A stretch of DNA of 64,000 nt from Carya illinoinensis. Lineage: Eukaryota > Streptophyta > Magnoliopsida > Fagales > Juglandaceae. Below are positions 35,073 through 47,630 of the stretch, one piece after another (position 1 is the first letter of the stretch; every line of letters starts with the position of its first letter). The notes beneath the pieces were generated by a model. It ran no database searches. It was not told the origin of the DNA and saw only the letters and a program-made list of their open reading frames with translations. The DNA lies in contig NC_056766.1 in NCBI RefSeq assembly GCF_018687715.1, positions 46,044,933 to 46,108,932 of the forward strand, read 5' to 3'. The position numbers and the translations under genes are program-made.

Positions 35073-35331
35073 AGAATATTTTACTTGGCCTAAGATATTT
35101 ATAACCTCTTGAACCATTTCAAGACACCCACTGGACCAAAGACATTTATACCATTTGAGTGTGAACATTTTACTTGGCTTGAGACATTTATACCCTCTCA
35201 GTCTGACCATTTTACTTTGACCTAGATATTTATACCCTCTAGTCCGAACATTTTACTTGGCCTGAAACATTTATAGCCTCTGAGTTTGACCATTTTACTT
35301 TGCCCTAGACATTTATACCCTCTGGGACCAT
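35073..35331. repeat. Minisatellite, about six ~40-bp units
   Basis: Units alternate ACATTTATACCCTCT and GACCATTTTACTTGGCCT with small changes. Successive ACATTTATA-type marks fall about 40 bp apart from about 35085 to 35312. No coding role is seen. Confidence 0.8.
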
Positions 35332-36931
35332 TCACGCTGGTTGTTCGTAATCGGAATCGAGAGTTGTACCAACATAGATTCTTAGTACAATATTATGAAA
35401 TTTCAGTAGATAGTTTTATGATAAACAACATACAACCAGGTATTTAATAAACAAACACATGTAAAAACAAAAAGTGCACTTCCTATGGTACGGTACAACC
35501 ACACATTTACCTCGTAAATTACAAATTTCATCCCAAGACTTCATACTGCATTCTGCCACATCATAAATACACAGATATTCCCAACACTTCAGGAGACTAC
35601 ATGCCACAACCACACATATGAAAATATTCCATCGCCTTAACTTACAGATCACAATCACCACAATATCAAATGAATAATCATTTGCCACATTAGTACATAG
35701 TACACAGTCCATAATACACGATTTCATTGACATTATTTTAAAGTTAGGCCAAGGGCCACATATAACAAAAAAAAATCTATTTATCATCTTCTCATAATTA
35801 TATGATATGATATTAGATGATCGGTTCACAATATTTAAAAGGTTAGCTCTGCAACTAGAAATTAACTGCCACATATTTTTCAAAAGAAAATACTAGTATG
35901 CCGCCTGAGTTTGCCTCATCATTTTGACCATTCATATATTTAATTTTTTTTAACTTTTTTTTTTACTTAATGATTAGAGAAGTGACTTTTAGTGTATTGA
36001 TATATATTTTTTTATTTTTTAAAATATTTAAATATGCTGAAAAAATATAAATAAATAAAAAAATCAAATTTGTGTTAGGCAGCACGCCTAACGGTCATTG
36101 CTGGGCAATAGCTTAGCATGACTCGCAAAGGAAAATGCTAGTATATATAATACACCTAACATAGATCATAGTTAATCCTTATTACACAAAAAGAGAATAA
36201 AGACTAAAACAAACGCAGAGACCAAAATTCCAAGTATGAAAGCGCATATATATATATATATATATAATCAGTGACCAAATTATGAATTTGGATGCGTACG
36301 TGTCTCTCGCCCTTTTTCCTAGGCAATTAACTTGGTGATATTTTTTAAGCATGATAGAGATAAGCTAGATAGCTAGTAAAGAGCCAAGACAAGAATAAAA
36401 AGATAGCGTATGTATGGCTCTAAATGACGAGCAAATCCGACCTGTACTGAATGGAAGCTCCCCTCCACTTGCGCTGGAATTTTGGCTTTATAAAAGATGA
36501 GAGGGGGGAAGGGAGGTCGACGAGCATACAAGCACAGAGTCCCAACAGATTACTTTGGCGATCGAATGCTGCATGCTTGGTACTGCATGCCTCTGATCTT
36601 AAGTTTCATGAGCAGTAAGCGCCTAGCTGCTTTAATATCATGAGTTATTTCATTTCATCTCGGCTTAATTAGTAACTCGATGATGACTTTTTCCATTTAT
36701 ACATATATTTGTCTATCCATGCATATTCATGTTATATCATATATATATTAGTAATTATACGTATGTACGTACCTTTCGTATTTTCAGAGCATTTGCTAGC
36801 TGTTTGGTATAATTGTACTCATGATTAGTAATGTACGCGCGTACGTTGTCTGCTATTTTTCATGCCTTCTTATATATCTTGTAAACATGTCCATATAATA
36901 TTATACATTGTTTTTTTTTTTTTTATCAGTT
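35332..36931. other. AT-rich intergenic DNA
   Basis: No gene is recognised; a 155-codon minus-strand frame (35416-35883) is Cys-rich but without a domain. 36210-36420 is a diverged relative of 27830-28020 (GAGACCAA..., CGTACGTGTCTCTCGCCC, AGACAAGAATAAAA). A TATAAAAGATGAG stretch at about 36490 has no frame downstream. Confidence 0.45.
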
Positions 36932-37208
36932 CTTAGTAATAACAATTGTATATACTTAGCTATATATATATATATATATATATTCAGTCGTACGTGGTTT
37001 ATTTACTGCAGGTAATTGTATAAGCAAATTTCCAGAAAACAGACCAACCAGAATGATCTGTTGACGGACAGTTCGGTACGTACTGGCATGGGTTGCATGG
37101 TTTTTGGAGGTGATGCATGCATACATGTTTGTTCTTTACCTCAACCGTTAAGTACTAACTATGGTCTTAATCAGAATCTTACCACATGACTGTGATTAAA
37201 TTCTTTAT

Positions 37209-37220
37209 TTATATATATAT
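37209..37220 (+). promoter_or_regulatory. Candidate TATA box of DUF247 copy 3
   Basis: A (TA)n run ends at GGTACAG about 87 bp before the ATG at 37307. It is shared with copy 1 and missing from copies 2 and 4. Confidence 0.35.
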
Positions 37221-37306
37221 GGTACAGATTGAACAACTATTGAGAACTAAGTTTCAGCATTTTCGTAACAATTAAGAAGAACTTAAAGCTAGCGCTATTG
37301 AAAGAA

Positions 37307-38956
37307 ATGGAAGATGTGGGAGAGGATTTTGAAACCAGTAATCAACAATCAAATGATGGGACTTCAGATGCAGTTGGCGATGATCAACTGGCTGCAATCG
37401 GCGATGATCAACTGGCTGCAATCGGCGATCAACTGGCAGCTGGCTTTGGTGATGAAGAATATTACAATCCAAATAAAGATACACAATCAGGCCCAACAGT
37501 TGTTCCTGAGCATGCTATCCAAATCAACTATAATGAGAGACAAAAGCCTATTATCATCAGTGGATCAGGATGGTCGACATTGAAGGTTCCTCCACCTATA
37601 TTCAAAGTTGACAAAGAAGCTTACGTCCCCAAGATTGTCTCCATTGGTCCATTTCATCATAATGAACCAAGTCTAAGAGCCATGCAAACTGAAAAACGGC
37701 GATTTCTCAATCGCCTGGTTCAAAACCAAACAGGGCAACTTATCCATGAAGAAAGTCTCAAAAATGCCATGAGAGAATTGGAAGAAAAGACCAGAAAATT
37801 CTATGCAAATGACTTTCAGACTATAGAACCAGATGAATTTGTGCAGATGATGCTTCTCGACGGTTGCTTCATTGTAGAACTCTTGCGTTTCTATGAGGTA
37901 TTAATTAGTTATACATTCTAATTAAGTTGGTTTTTCGCTCTAATTTTTCCTTAGCAATTATGATCACACGAAGGCAAATTGATCACAATTATACTTCTTT
38001 ACTGTTTGCAGAAGAATCGTGAAGGGGAACCCCTTTTCAAAACACGTTGGATGCAGACAAATATCTCTCGTGATTTAATTTTGCTTGAGAACCAACTCCC
38101 TATGTTTGTGCTGCAGAAGATTTTTGAACTTACTCCTAGCTTGATGGGGGAGGCGACTCTGAATACGCTTGCTCTTAGGTTTTTTGAACCCTTGAGACCT
38201 GGGAAGGAGAAATTTGAAGAAGGGACGTTGAACAAGCATGCCAATAGTGAGTATATACATCTATTAGCTTTGTTTCACTCTTCTTTAATTTCAGGGGATA
38301 AAACATACCCGCAGCAGCCTACAAAGAGTGAAAAGGAAAAAACACATCTTAGGCTTCCTGGGAAAGGTTGGGTGCATAATGCCAAAACACTTAGTTATGC
38401 TGGTATTAAGTTCCAAGGAAAATCTAGTTGCATTCTCGACATACAGCTTACAGGCAAGACGTTAAAGATTTCAACTATGGTCATCGATGATAGCACTAGC
38501 CCTGTGTTGAGGAACTTGATAGCCTATGAACAAAACAACTGCGATGTAACTCCATATTTTTGTTGTCTTGCGTTGTTCTTGGATAGCATAGTGGATACGG
38601 TCGAGGATGTCAAGATTCTTTGTAATGCTGAGATTATCAAACATGCAATGGGTAGAGACGAGGAGGTGGCGAATCTTTTCAACAGACTCACTAAAGAGCT
38701 GGTGTTTGATATTAATGAAGAGTATTGCTACATGACCAAGGAAATCGAAAACATCAATCGTCATTGCCGAATGCACGACATTAGAGTTCGAATTCGCCGT
38801 TTTCTTGCTAGGCTAAACTACAAAGGATCACTCAATACAATCTTTTACATTTTGGTCACAATCATCTTATCCTTTATTGCTAGTAATCCTCCAAATGACA
38901 GCCCCTCCTCAACTAATGGGTTGTCACCTACACCTCCACCTCCACCTTCACTATAA
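37307..38956 (+). CDS. DUF247 protein, copy 3, intact (511 aa, two exons)
   Basis: Exon 1 is 37307-37897 (197 codons), the GT-AG phase-0 intron is 37898-38011 (114 bp) and exon 2 is 38012-38956. ATG 37307 is chosen because upstream codons lack a Met and the same start serves copy 1. The N-terminus carries a repeat of GDDQLAAI around residues 25-45, expanded relative to copy 1. The DUF247 domain spans roughly residues 85-465, with PKIVSIGPFHHNEPSLRAMQ, MMLLDGCFIVELLRFYE, LENQLPMFVLQKIFEL, TLALRFFEPLRPG and EYIHLLALFHSSL. A hydrophobic helix, IFYILVTIILSFIA (about 473-486), then a tail ending PPPPPSL fit a C-terminal membrane anchor. AATAAA-type signals follow near 39120. This is the only one of four copies with no lesion. 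Its biological role is unknown; grass homologues act in self-incompatibility. Confidence 0.9.
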
Positions 38957-40589
38957 CCATTTCGACAAAAACAAAACACCATTTGAAATGGTTGATGCAA
39001 GTTTATCTAGTGGAGCCAACATTGATCAATGAACCACGTGGTTGCAATCATTTGGCTTACTATTGCTTTTTTAATAGAACTGGGAGTATTCAAAGTCTCA
39101 TTATGTAGAAGTGTCTTTTAATAAATAAATAAATAAATAAAGTTGGGTATGCTCTATTGTTCGTCCATTGTATATGTATGTACTATGTGTATTATGTTTG
39201 AATTTCAAATCAAATAAATCCATCTTGGAATTAGAAGTTGTTGGGATTTACTGACAATCCATGCTACATATAGATTAATGTGACCTACATAATTTTTCTA
39301 ATTTGTAAAAAATGAAAAATATCTAATTCCTTCGATTTTCTGTCACACATATATATTAGAATATGTATGTACTTCAAATAATGAAATCCATGTATATGAA
39401 ATGAATGTGTATGGGTAGATCATCCGTTGCGATGGCTGTGATCACATGCAATTTGTAAAAGAACTCAAAAGTAAAAGATGTAAGTTTGACGAAATGGTCT
39501 CCTCCGTTGATGGAGGAAGTTACTTAATTTTATTGTATATTAACGCCTTTACAATTTGGGATTGACAAATTGTGATCCAGCTTGATGGAGACAAATTAAT
39601 CGGGTAGATAATTAAAAGTATATGCAAGGAAAATGAAGAATGTACCAATATGCAACGTGTTAATCTCAAATGATCATCTTGGATGGTTTTCTTGTAAGGT
39701 GGAAATCCAATGAGTATTACACACCCACGAGATCAGAACCTGCATATACGTATCATGAGTGATCGAGTACGTTGCATCCTTTCCAACTTCCAAGATTGCA
39801 TCCCTTCAAGCTTCCACGGAGATATATAAGTCCTATTGATCATAACTTGATAGTATTGCTTATATATATAACCCAATGTTTTCTATGATATATATTAATA
39901 TTGGATCCATTCAAGTGTATATATTGCTTCATTTCGTAAATCATGTCTGTTCCATTGAGCTGAAAAGTAATTCTCGGAACATATATGTTTCCAGTAAGAA
40001 CTGAGAAGACAACATGCATATATGCACCGTACCCTGCATTACAAACATAAATCTTAAAGTACCCGGAGGAAGCATAGCTTGAACACTAAAATCATCACCT
40101 ACGAGGTCTCTTCCTCAATCGCCCGGTTTATAAAAAAAATAAGAGGGTGGTAAAGACGATTTAATTTAATGCTTGTGACTTTATAATAATTTTAAGCAAT
40201 TATAACTCATGTTATATTGATTAATTAGTGCTTTAATTTAGAGTATAAATCATTATATAGATCATGTCGACATGCCAAGTATCAATTCCAGCAGACTTGT
40301 GTTCTTACTGTTTATAATTATTCCAATAGACATGACTAACTATAACATGATTTATAAGTCCAATTAAACGTGACGTAACATTTTTGTGTCATTAATTTCC
40401 ATGCATGCTTAAATACATAAGATCAGGCAAATCTCAAAACACCCAATATATATATATACACTATCATGTTGACACCGATATATGCTTAAAACACCAATTT
40501 GCAGTGCTACTAGCCGGCTGAGCGGCAACCCACGGCGAGGGCAGGGATTGCAATGTAGTCATGTTATGTACGTACTGGGCTAATTACTC
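38957..40589. other. Downstream flank of DUF247 copy 3
   Basis: Same content as 20426-22059: a probable 3' UTR and then AT-rich DNA with no recognised gene. Confidence 0.55.
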
Positions 40590-40930
40590 CAAAAAATAAA
40601 CCGCAAAAATATTGTCCCTTTTAACACGCATTTCAATATAATCCAAACAAATGAGATACCTTAAGTCCCAAAGGTTATATACAATACTAAGATCCCATAC
40701 CAACTACCACCAACTACAGACGCGTCTTGTCCGCCAGAATGCAAATGAACTTTTAAAGTGTCATGCCATGATTTCCATATGCATGCAGCTAATAAAGAAG
40801 AACGAAAATCTGGAATAATTATTGACATTACATTTTCTAGTTGCCTAGCAAAATAAAATGTAGAAAAGTAAACACCGTAGAACATCTTTGAAGTTCCATG
40901 CATCCACTTGGCTCTATAGCCATGCATTTA
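40590..40930 (-). pseudogene. TM9SF 3'-UTR fragment, copy in P2
   Basis: Nearly identical to 22060-22400 and homologous to the 3' UTR at 6880-7200. No coding part is present. Confidence 0.7.
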
Positions 40931-41366
40931 AGGAAACCCTTAATTCATGAACCCAATATATAGCAGTTTTTTGGATCCTCTGGTTCAAGTAGAACACGTA
41001 CGTACACTACTTGGAAGGAATAGATCATGATGTTAATGTTGTTGGCGCCGCTTGGTGTCCGATGTGGTGAGCGGCGACGAGAGTGAAGGACAGAGATAGG
41101 GGTTCATGTTTAACGGCAGAGAGAAAAGAAAAGAAGAGGAAGAGATAAAATGGGGAAAATGATATGGGTTGGGCTTGGGCCTAACATGTTGGACTTAAGT
41201 TTCGGGGTCAGATCACCCTTGGGCCTTGGTTAACAATTTATTTTCCACGCCTACAAATTATTCATAACTTCAAACTGTCAAGATTTTCTAATTATTTATA
41301 TTTCTAATTCTCTACTCCATCAATATCTAACCATTAACGAGAACTAGCTAGCTAGTTGTTCATCAA

Positions 41367-42322
41367 CTTCGAATGTGAAACACTGTTGAAATGTACATAT
41401 CAGAAATACTAATCTCATCCAATTGAAAAACATATTAATTGGATCATATTACATAACATATTTCACAACTAACAATGTTTTCAACTGTTTTGAAATTAGA
41501 TATTAAAAATATAATATACTGATAAAATTCATTTTTTTTTATTTCCTTGTCGATCGCGATTCTGTTGCAATGACATAACACGCTCTATTTGCAGCATTAT
41601 CTTCCGCTGCACTTGCTGTTAGACCTCACTGCGTATTCTTTCCTTCTGGTCTTTTTGTTGGTTCTACAAATGCGTCTCTAAATCAGACTGTCGCCTACTC
41701 TTACTATCTAGACCTCATATACTCATTCTCAAACCGTGCAACTTCCAAATCTTTAGTAAGATTATTAATTTGTGAAATCGATGAGGTTGAGGAGGATGAT
41801 CCAGAATGCTTGAAAATTTTTCTCTTTCCTAACTAATCTCCCGGGCAAGAGACACGTGGATATTCCACTTTCACATTATAATTTTCTGATCTTTTGTTGG
41901 GAGCTAATTATTTGGCCCAACTGATTATTTTGTGCTTTCACACTTGAGTATTGGTCTTTGCAAGACTCCATATATGATGAATCTGTTACTTTATATCCTA
42001 GTAGTGTTGATGCTTTTCTAAGCTCTGACGTTGTACGTGTGCATCCATGCATGATGTGTAGGAGAAAAAATATACGATCCAAGATCAGTCCCTCTCAAGT
42101 ACTTATTATAATTGTACTTACTGTGCATCCATGTCTATTAGTTTTTAATATTATTGATTGGGGATTGATTTTGATTGTCACGTCAACTTAATTAATAAAT
42201 CCATGGGTCATTGAATTAATTAATATTTTAAAAGTTATATCGAATCAAATAAATTTCTTCCATCCATTCAAGATTATAAATGCATGGATGGATGGATATA
42301 TATATATATATATTTATATATA
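41367..42322 (-). repeat. Inverted copy of 23880-24787 with (TA)n end
   Basis: Read in reverse complement, the segment follows 24787 back to 23880. The join to block P2 lies in the word ACTTCGAATG, where P-block ACTTC and the inverted CGAATG overlap. It ends in a (TA)n run at 42297-42322, where viral sequence begins. The same structure recurs at 54968-55925. Confidence 0.85.
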
Positions 42323-42646
42323 CCATAAAAGCGGAATCAAGTGTATGATAGAAGGAAAATGAAATAACAGAGTTTGAAGATAAATGACAAGAATTTAAAT
42401 ATGAACAGATATCTTTGAAGTCGTAGTAGACTGCCGATGCATGATATGCTTGATATGAAAATAAAGAAATAATGAAACCAAAACTTTCAAATATTATTAA
42501 TTGAAAGTAGATATTTAAACAAACTTACACAAACTTGAAATAAAGAAAAGAAGAGAAGGAAGGTGAATTTGGCTTGTATGGGAAGCAGTTCTTGCTGAAG
42601 GTGAGTTCGGCTAGAAAGTTTTGATTTTCCCAATAAAACGAAGAGC

Positions 42647-42656
42647 CCTTTTATAG
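42647..42656 (-). promoter_or_regulatory. Viral-type TATA box
   Basis: The minus strand reads CTATAAAAGG, followed downstream by a pyrimidine-rich leader. The same box lies at 56251-56260 in the longer copy. By analogy with Caulimoviridae it would drive the pregenomic RNA; activity here is unknown. Confidence 0.55.
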
Positions 42657-42870
42657 ATGAAGGAAACTCTTTTACAATCAAAGGATCCCATAAATCACGG
42701 GATGAACAGTAAAAGTGAACAGTGACTTTTTTTTTTTACTATTCACTTTTCAGAAAGCATGCACTCGTCGAAAGTGGTCTTGTCTTCTTTCACCGAAAGT
42801 GCGATATTCTTTCCTGCACTCCAAGCACCGAAAGCATCTTTGTCTCAATGTGCTGTCTGATCGTGCCGAA

Positions 42871-43010
42871 AGCAAACTGAAATGACTAAAGCACCGAAAG
42901 CATTTCTGTCTTCAATGTGCTGTCCGTTTGTAATGATCGAAGCAAACTGAAATGACTAAAGCACCGAAAGCATTTCTGTCTTCAATGTGCTGTCCGTTTG
43001 TAATGGTCGA
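42871..43010. repeat. 70-bp tandem duplication in the viral control region
   Basis: AGCAAACTGAAATGACTAAA starts at 42871 and again at 42941, each followed by GCACCGAAAGCATTTCTGTC. The homologous site at 56505-56570 has one copy. Confidence 0.85.
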
Positions 43011-45038
43011 ACCATCTTTCCACCCCCAAAAAGTTGAAACTCCGGGGTTGAGAAGAGGGCAGCCGTTTGGGCATGATTTAATTATCTCCCAGCCTAGGGG
43101 GATAGTGTTCCGAGTCATGTCCAAAAATGTTGCTGTATGGATCAGAGGCCGTCGATTCTGTTGACGAAGCTTCTGACTCTTTATCCAAACCTTCACTGTT
43201 GGAGGTCTGTTCAATGGACTTCTTCAACAGTTCAAGTTGTAAAAGTAAATCCTGCTTCTTCTATTTTGGAGAAGAGGATGAAGCTGTAGAATTCTTCTTT
43301 TTGCCGGAAGGTGACTTTTTCTTCTGTTTTGATGAAGAATTCTTTGACCCTGAACCTGAAGCTTGATCACTTGAACCTGGAATGGTTGGATATGTAACCA
43401 AAGCTTGATTTGGGGTGGGGGAAGGGAATTGTTGTTTATCCTTGAGGTTAGGAACAACAAGGGGAAAATCAGTTAATTTGTCTATTTCATGCTTTATTAT
43501 CGTATGTTTTATTATCTTATTTTTTATGTTTATTAACTAATTTATAATGAATGGTAAAATATGATAAAATTAAATAAATTAATAATTAAAATATTTAAAT
43601 ATTTTTTTAGGTTAATTTTATTTTATTATTATATAATAAATAATTTGATATAAAAATTTAATGTGAATAAAATAATTAAAAGTTAAATTTATCTCATATT
43701 AAAAAAATTTATCCATTTTCTTTGATTAATCCGTGGAGGATACTCTTACCGATGCAAACAGTATGTGCAGAATCATGACTATAAAAATTGACTTGGCAGG
43801 CTCAAATGGTACTTTGACAGTTATTCCTCACATTCTCTGAATCAAAGAGAGAACAGGAGGACTTCTCAGATCATTACAAAAAGTTTTGTAAAATCCAAAG
43901 ATACTTTTACTTTTTACGTGTGTAAAGTGACAGATTCATCGTATATGGAGTCTTGCAGAGACCAATACTCCCAAGTGTGAAAGCACAAATAATCAGTTGG
44001 ACCAAATAATTAGCTCCCAACAAAAGAGAAAATTATATATGTGAATGTGGAATATCCACGTACGTGTCTCTCGCCCCGAAGATTAGTTAAGACAGAGACA
44101 AGATGGACAAGAATAAAAGGATAGCCAATGGTTCTAATTGATAGATAATTTTGATAACAAGTTTTATATATGTATTTTTTTGTTTCGCAGAATGGTAACC
44201 AATTCATGATGAGTAAGCATTAATTATATATATATATATATATAACTGAAAATTGGATCAGATTTTCAGTTTTTCTTCTACATCTACAAGTTTTATATAT
44301 GTATTTTTCTTCTACGCAAAATATTTTGCACACCTGACGTAGGATTGCATCTAGTATATATTATTCTATATACCATCCAATTTGGTCTATGCACAACCTT
44401 AATTAGCTAACTATACCTATTCAAATTATTTCTAACTTTTTCTACAATTTAATTTAAAGTTAGAAGTAAGTGGAGGCTAGCTAGTAGATATCTGGCCTGA
44501 TATATGCGGAGCCAATATTTCAAAATGGGTTCATAATTTTATACACAGAGGGCTAAGCTACAATGTTTTTAGAAAGCTTAACCTTTATATAATTATATAT
44601 ATTTATTCATGTTTTGAATGCTTTTGCGTTGTTTTTAATTAATGCTAGCTAATCTATATAATATTCACTACGCACGTACTGATCTAAACTAGCTTTGAAA
44701 CCAAAGGTCAATAACGTGGTTAATTCATCTCTTAGCTAGGAAAATTAATTAATTAATGGTAATAATTCCAATTTGTTTAAATATAATCAATGAGACAAAT
44801 AAACGATAAATGCTCATTTCGAAAAATTTAGTTCCAATACTACTACTCCATTGTGAATTTCAGCCTCATCATGTATTTAAATCGATTGCAAGTAGTTACT
44901 ATATATGGTCGGAATGAGAATCTCAGCACATTGTGATTAGTTTATTTATGGTACAGATTGAAAAACGTCTATTGAGAATTAAGTTCCAGCATTTTCATAA
45001 TAATTAAGAAGAATTGAAAGAACTAATTGTTGAAAGAA

Positions 45039-46880
45039 ATGGAAGATGATCATGATCATGATGTGGGAGAGATATTTGAAACCAGTAGTCAACAATCAAA
45101 TGCGAGTACTTTAGATACAGTTCGCCAGACAACTTTTGGCATTGGTGAAGAATTAATCGAAGATGACAAGCCAAATGATCAAGATCAGAGGCGTACATCA
45201 AGATCAGTCCAGAAGCATGAACAACATAGAAGATTAGGAAAAATTGTTTCTGGTCAACATGCGATCCGAATCAATGCGAGTACCTTGGATGCAGTTTGCC
45301 AGCTAACTATTGGCAATATTGATCATGATGAAGCAGCGGCTTTTGGCATTGGTGGAGAAGAAGATGGCAATCCAAATGAAGGGAGACATCTAAGAGTCCA
45401 GACAAAGGATCAATGTAAGAAATGAAGAATAGTTGTTCTTGAATGTGTGATCCGAATCAACGATAATGAGAGACAAAAGCCTGTTATCATCAGCGGGTCA
45501 GAATGGTCGACATTGAAGGTTCCTGCACCTATGTTCAAAGTTGACAAGGGAGCTTACATCCCCAAAATTGTCTCCATTGGTCCATTTCATTATAATGAAT
45601 CAAGTCTACAAGCTATTCAAGCTCAAAAATGGCGATTTCTTGATCGCCTAAATCAAAATTAAACGGGGCAGCCTATCCTTGAAGAAAGTCTCCAAAATGT
45701 CATGATCGAATCGGAGGAAAAGACCAGAGATTTCTATGCAAAAGACTTTCAAGCTATAAAGTCTGATGATTTTGTGAAGATGATGCTCCTTGACGGTTGC
45801 TTCATCGTTGAACTCCTGCGTTTATACGAGGTATTAATTAGTTAAACATTCTAATTAATTTGGTTTTTACATTCTAATTTTCCTTTAGCAATTAAGATCA
45901 CATGAAGACATGCTGACCACATTTATACTTGTTGACTTCTTGCAGAAAAAATATGTGGGGTAGCCCATTTTCCAAATACGATGGATGTTGCCAAATATGT
46001 CTGGTGATTTCCTTTTGCTTGAGAACCAAGTCCCTACGTTCGTGCTACAAAATATTTTTGAACTTACTACCTCAAAGGGGGAGGCAATTCTTGATTTGAA
46101 CATCCTTGCTCTTGGATTTTTTGAACCCTTGAGACCTGGGAAGGAATAATTTGAAACATTTATGTTGCACAAGCATGCCACTGGTGATTATATACATCTA
46201 TTAGCTTTGTTTCACTCTACCTTAACATTAGGGGATAACATATGCATGCAGCAACCTGCAAAGAGTGAAAGGAAAAAAACACATCTTATGTTTCCTGGGA
46301 AACGTTGGGTGCATGATGCCAAAACACTTCAATATGCTAGTATTGAGGTCAGAAATAATTCTGGTAGAATTCTCGACCTAAAGCTTAAAGGCAAGATGCT
46401 AAAGATTCCAACCATAATCATTGATGATAGCACTGGCCCTTTGTTGAGGAACTTGATAGCCTTGAACAAAACAATCACTCTGCAGCTCCATTTTTTTGCT
46501 GCCTTGTAGTGTTCATGGATAGCATAGTGGATACGATTGAGGATGTCAAGATTATTCGTGATGCCGGGATTATCAAACAGGCAAAGGGTGAAGATGAGGA
46601 GTTGACAAATCTTTTCAACAATCTCACTAAAGAGTTGGTGTTTGATATTGATAAGGAGTATTGCTACATGACCGAGCAAATCGAAAACATCAACCGTCTT
46701 TGTCGAGCACACGACACCAGAGTTTGAATTTGTCGTCTTCTTGCCAGGTTGAACTACAAGGGATCACTCACAACATACGCTTCCATTCTAGTTACAGTCA
46801 TCTTTTCCCTTTTCGCTGCTAAGTTTTCAAGTTACAGCCCCTCACTTAATCAGTACTATCCACCTCCACCTCCGCCTTAA
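45039..46880 (+). pseudogene. DUF247 copy 4 (pseudogene)
   Basis: The N-terminus equals that of copy 2. Exon 1 is broken by a TGA at 45423-45425 and a TAA at 45660-45662; the site of copy 2's TAG (29168) reads CAG here, so that lesion is private to copy 2. Exon 2 begins at 45946 and carries the early TAG shared with copy 2, then a private TAA at 46147-46149, a 1-bp deletion near 46463 and a TGA at 46725-46727. Recognisable pieces include MMLLDGCFIVELLRLYE and EYIHLL-like segments, and the proline-rich end before the TAA at 46878-46880. It has more private lesions than copy 2. No functional product is expected. Confidence 0.88.
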
Positions 46881-47630
46881 CTACAAGCATTACGACAAAA
46901 ACAAAACACCATTTGAAATGGTTGGGGTAGGTTTATTTGGTGGAGCCGACATTGAAGATCAAGCCCTATGTTTGCACATCATTTAGCTTAGTCTTGGTTT
47001 TCAATAAAGTTGGGAGCATTCATAGTGATCTCATGTAGTAGTGTTTTTTCTTTTTTTTAATTTTTTTTAATTTTAAATCAAGTTTTGTATGTTGTGTTGT
47101 TGTTCCATTCAATATGTCAATACTATTGGTATTATGTTTGAATATCAAATCGAATAAATCTATCTTTGAATCAGATGTTGTTGGGATTCACTCCCAATTC
47201 ATGTTATAATAGATTGTGACTAGCCTCCATAAATTTTCTAATTTATAAAGAACAAAAAATGTCTTCAATGTTCTGTCACACATATATATCACAAATATGT
47301 GTGACAAAAATGATTTCCTTAAAAGAAAAAGCTACAAGTTTGATGTGGAGGATGTTACTTTACAATTTGGGATTGATCAATTTTCACCAACTTCTTGAAC
47401 ATTCTTACCATTTTTTCCTGGTTCACTAGGGAAATTTGGTCTATGTGATCCAGCTTGATGAAAACAGATCTAGTAGATAATTAAGAGTCTGCAAGGAAAT
47501 TAAATGAAGAATGTACTAATTATATGCAAAGTGTTAATTAGTAATCTCAAATGATGATCTTGGATGATTTTCTTGTAAGGTGGAAATAACACATTCCCTA
47601 GTAACACATTTAGACCTATTGGGATTTAAT
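46881..47630. other. Downstream flank of DUF247 copy 4
   Basis: Nearly identical to 30761-31489; a probable 3' UTR then AT-rich DNA, with no gene recognised. Confidence 0.5.

Larger units (their letters stand above)
36932..41369. repeat. Segmental duplication block P2
   Basis: It is nearly identical to P1 (18431-22853). Differences seen include the coding minisatellite in exon 1 of DUF247, the stop/sense difference near its 3' end, and a ~14-bp deletion near 41289. Confidence 0.9.
42325..43472 (-). mobile_element. Endogenous caulimovirid fragment: 3' control region and end of ORF2
   Basis: The segment matches 55926-57042, the 3' end of the longer viral copy, in the same orientation. It holds the C-terminal coding part of ORF2 (43472-43078) and the noncoding control region with a TATA box. 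It is cut at 43472, where block Q2 begins. It carries a private 70-bp tandem duplication at 42871-43010. It lacks the ~40-bp duplication seen at 56290-56349 in the other copy. Confidence 0.85.

Noticed and set aside
35416..35883. 155-codon Cys-rich minus-strand frame
   Set aside because: No signal peptide pattern, domain or homologous copy was recognised; it lies in AT-rich intergenic DNA and is probably chance.
41876..42191. Paired 68- and 77-codon frames on opposite strands, repeated at 55478-55793
   Set aside because: They lie in the inverted noncoding segment, and the related direct copies at 24.1 and 27.8 kb do not keep the frames.
42952..43366. Plus-strand frames opposite the viral ORF2 fragment (also 56517-56931)
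   Set aside because: They are antisense shadows of the Ser/Lys-rich coding region of ORF2.
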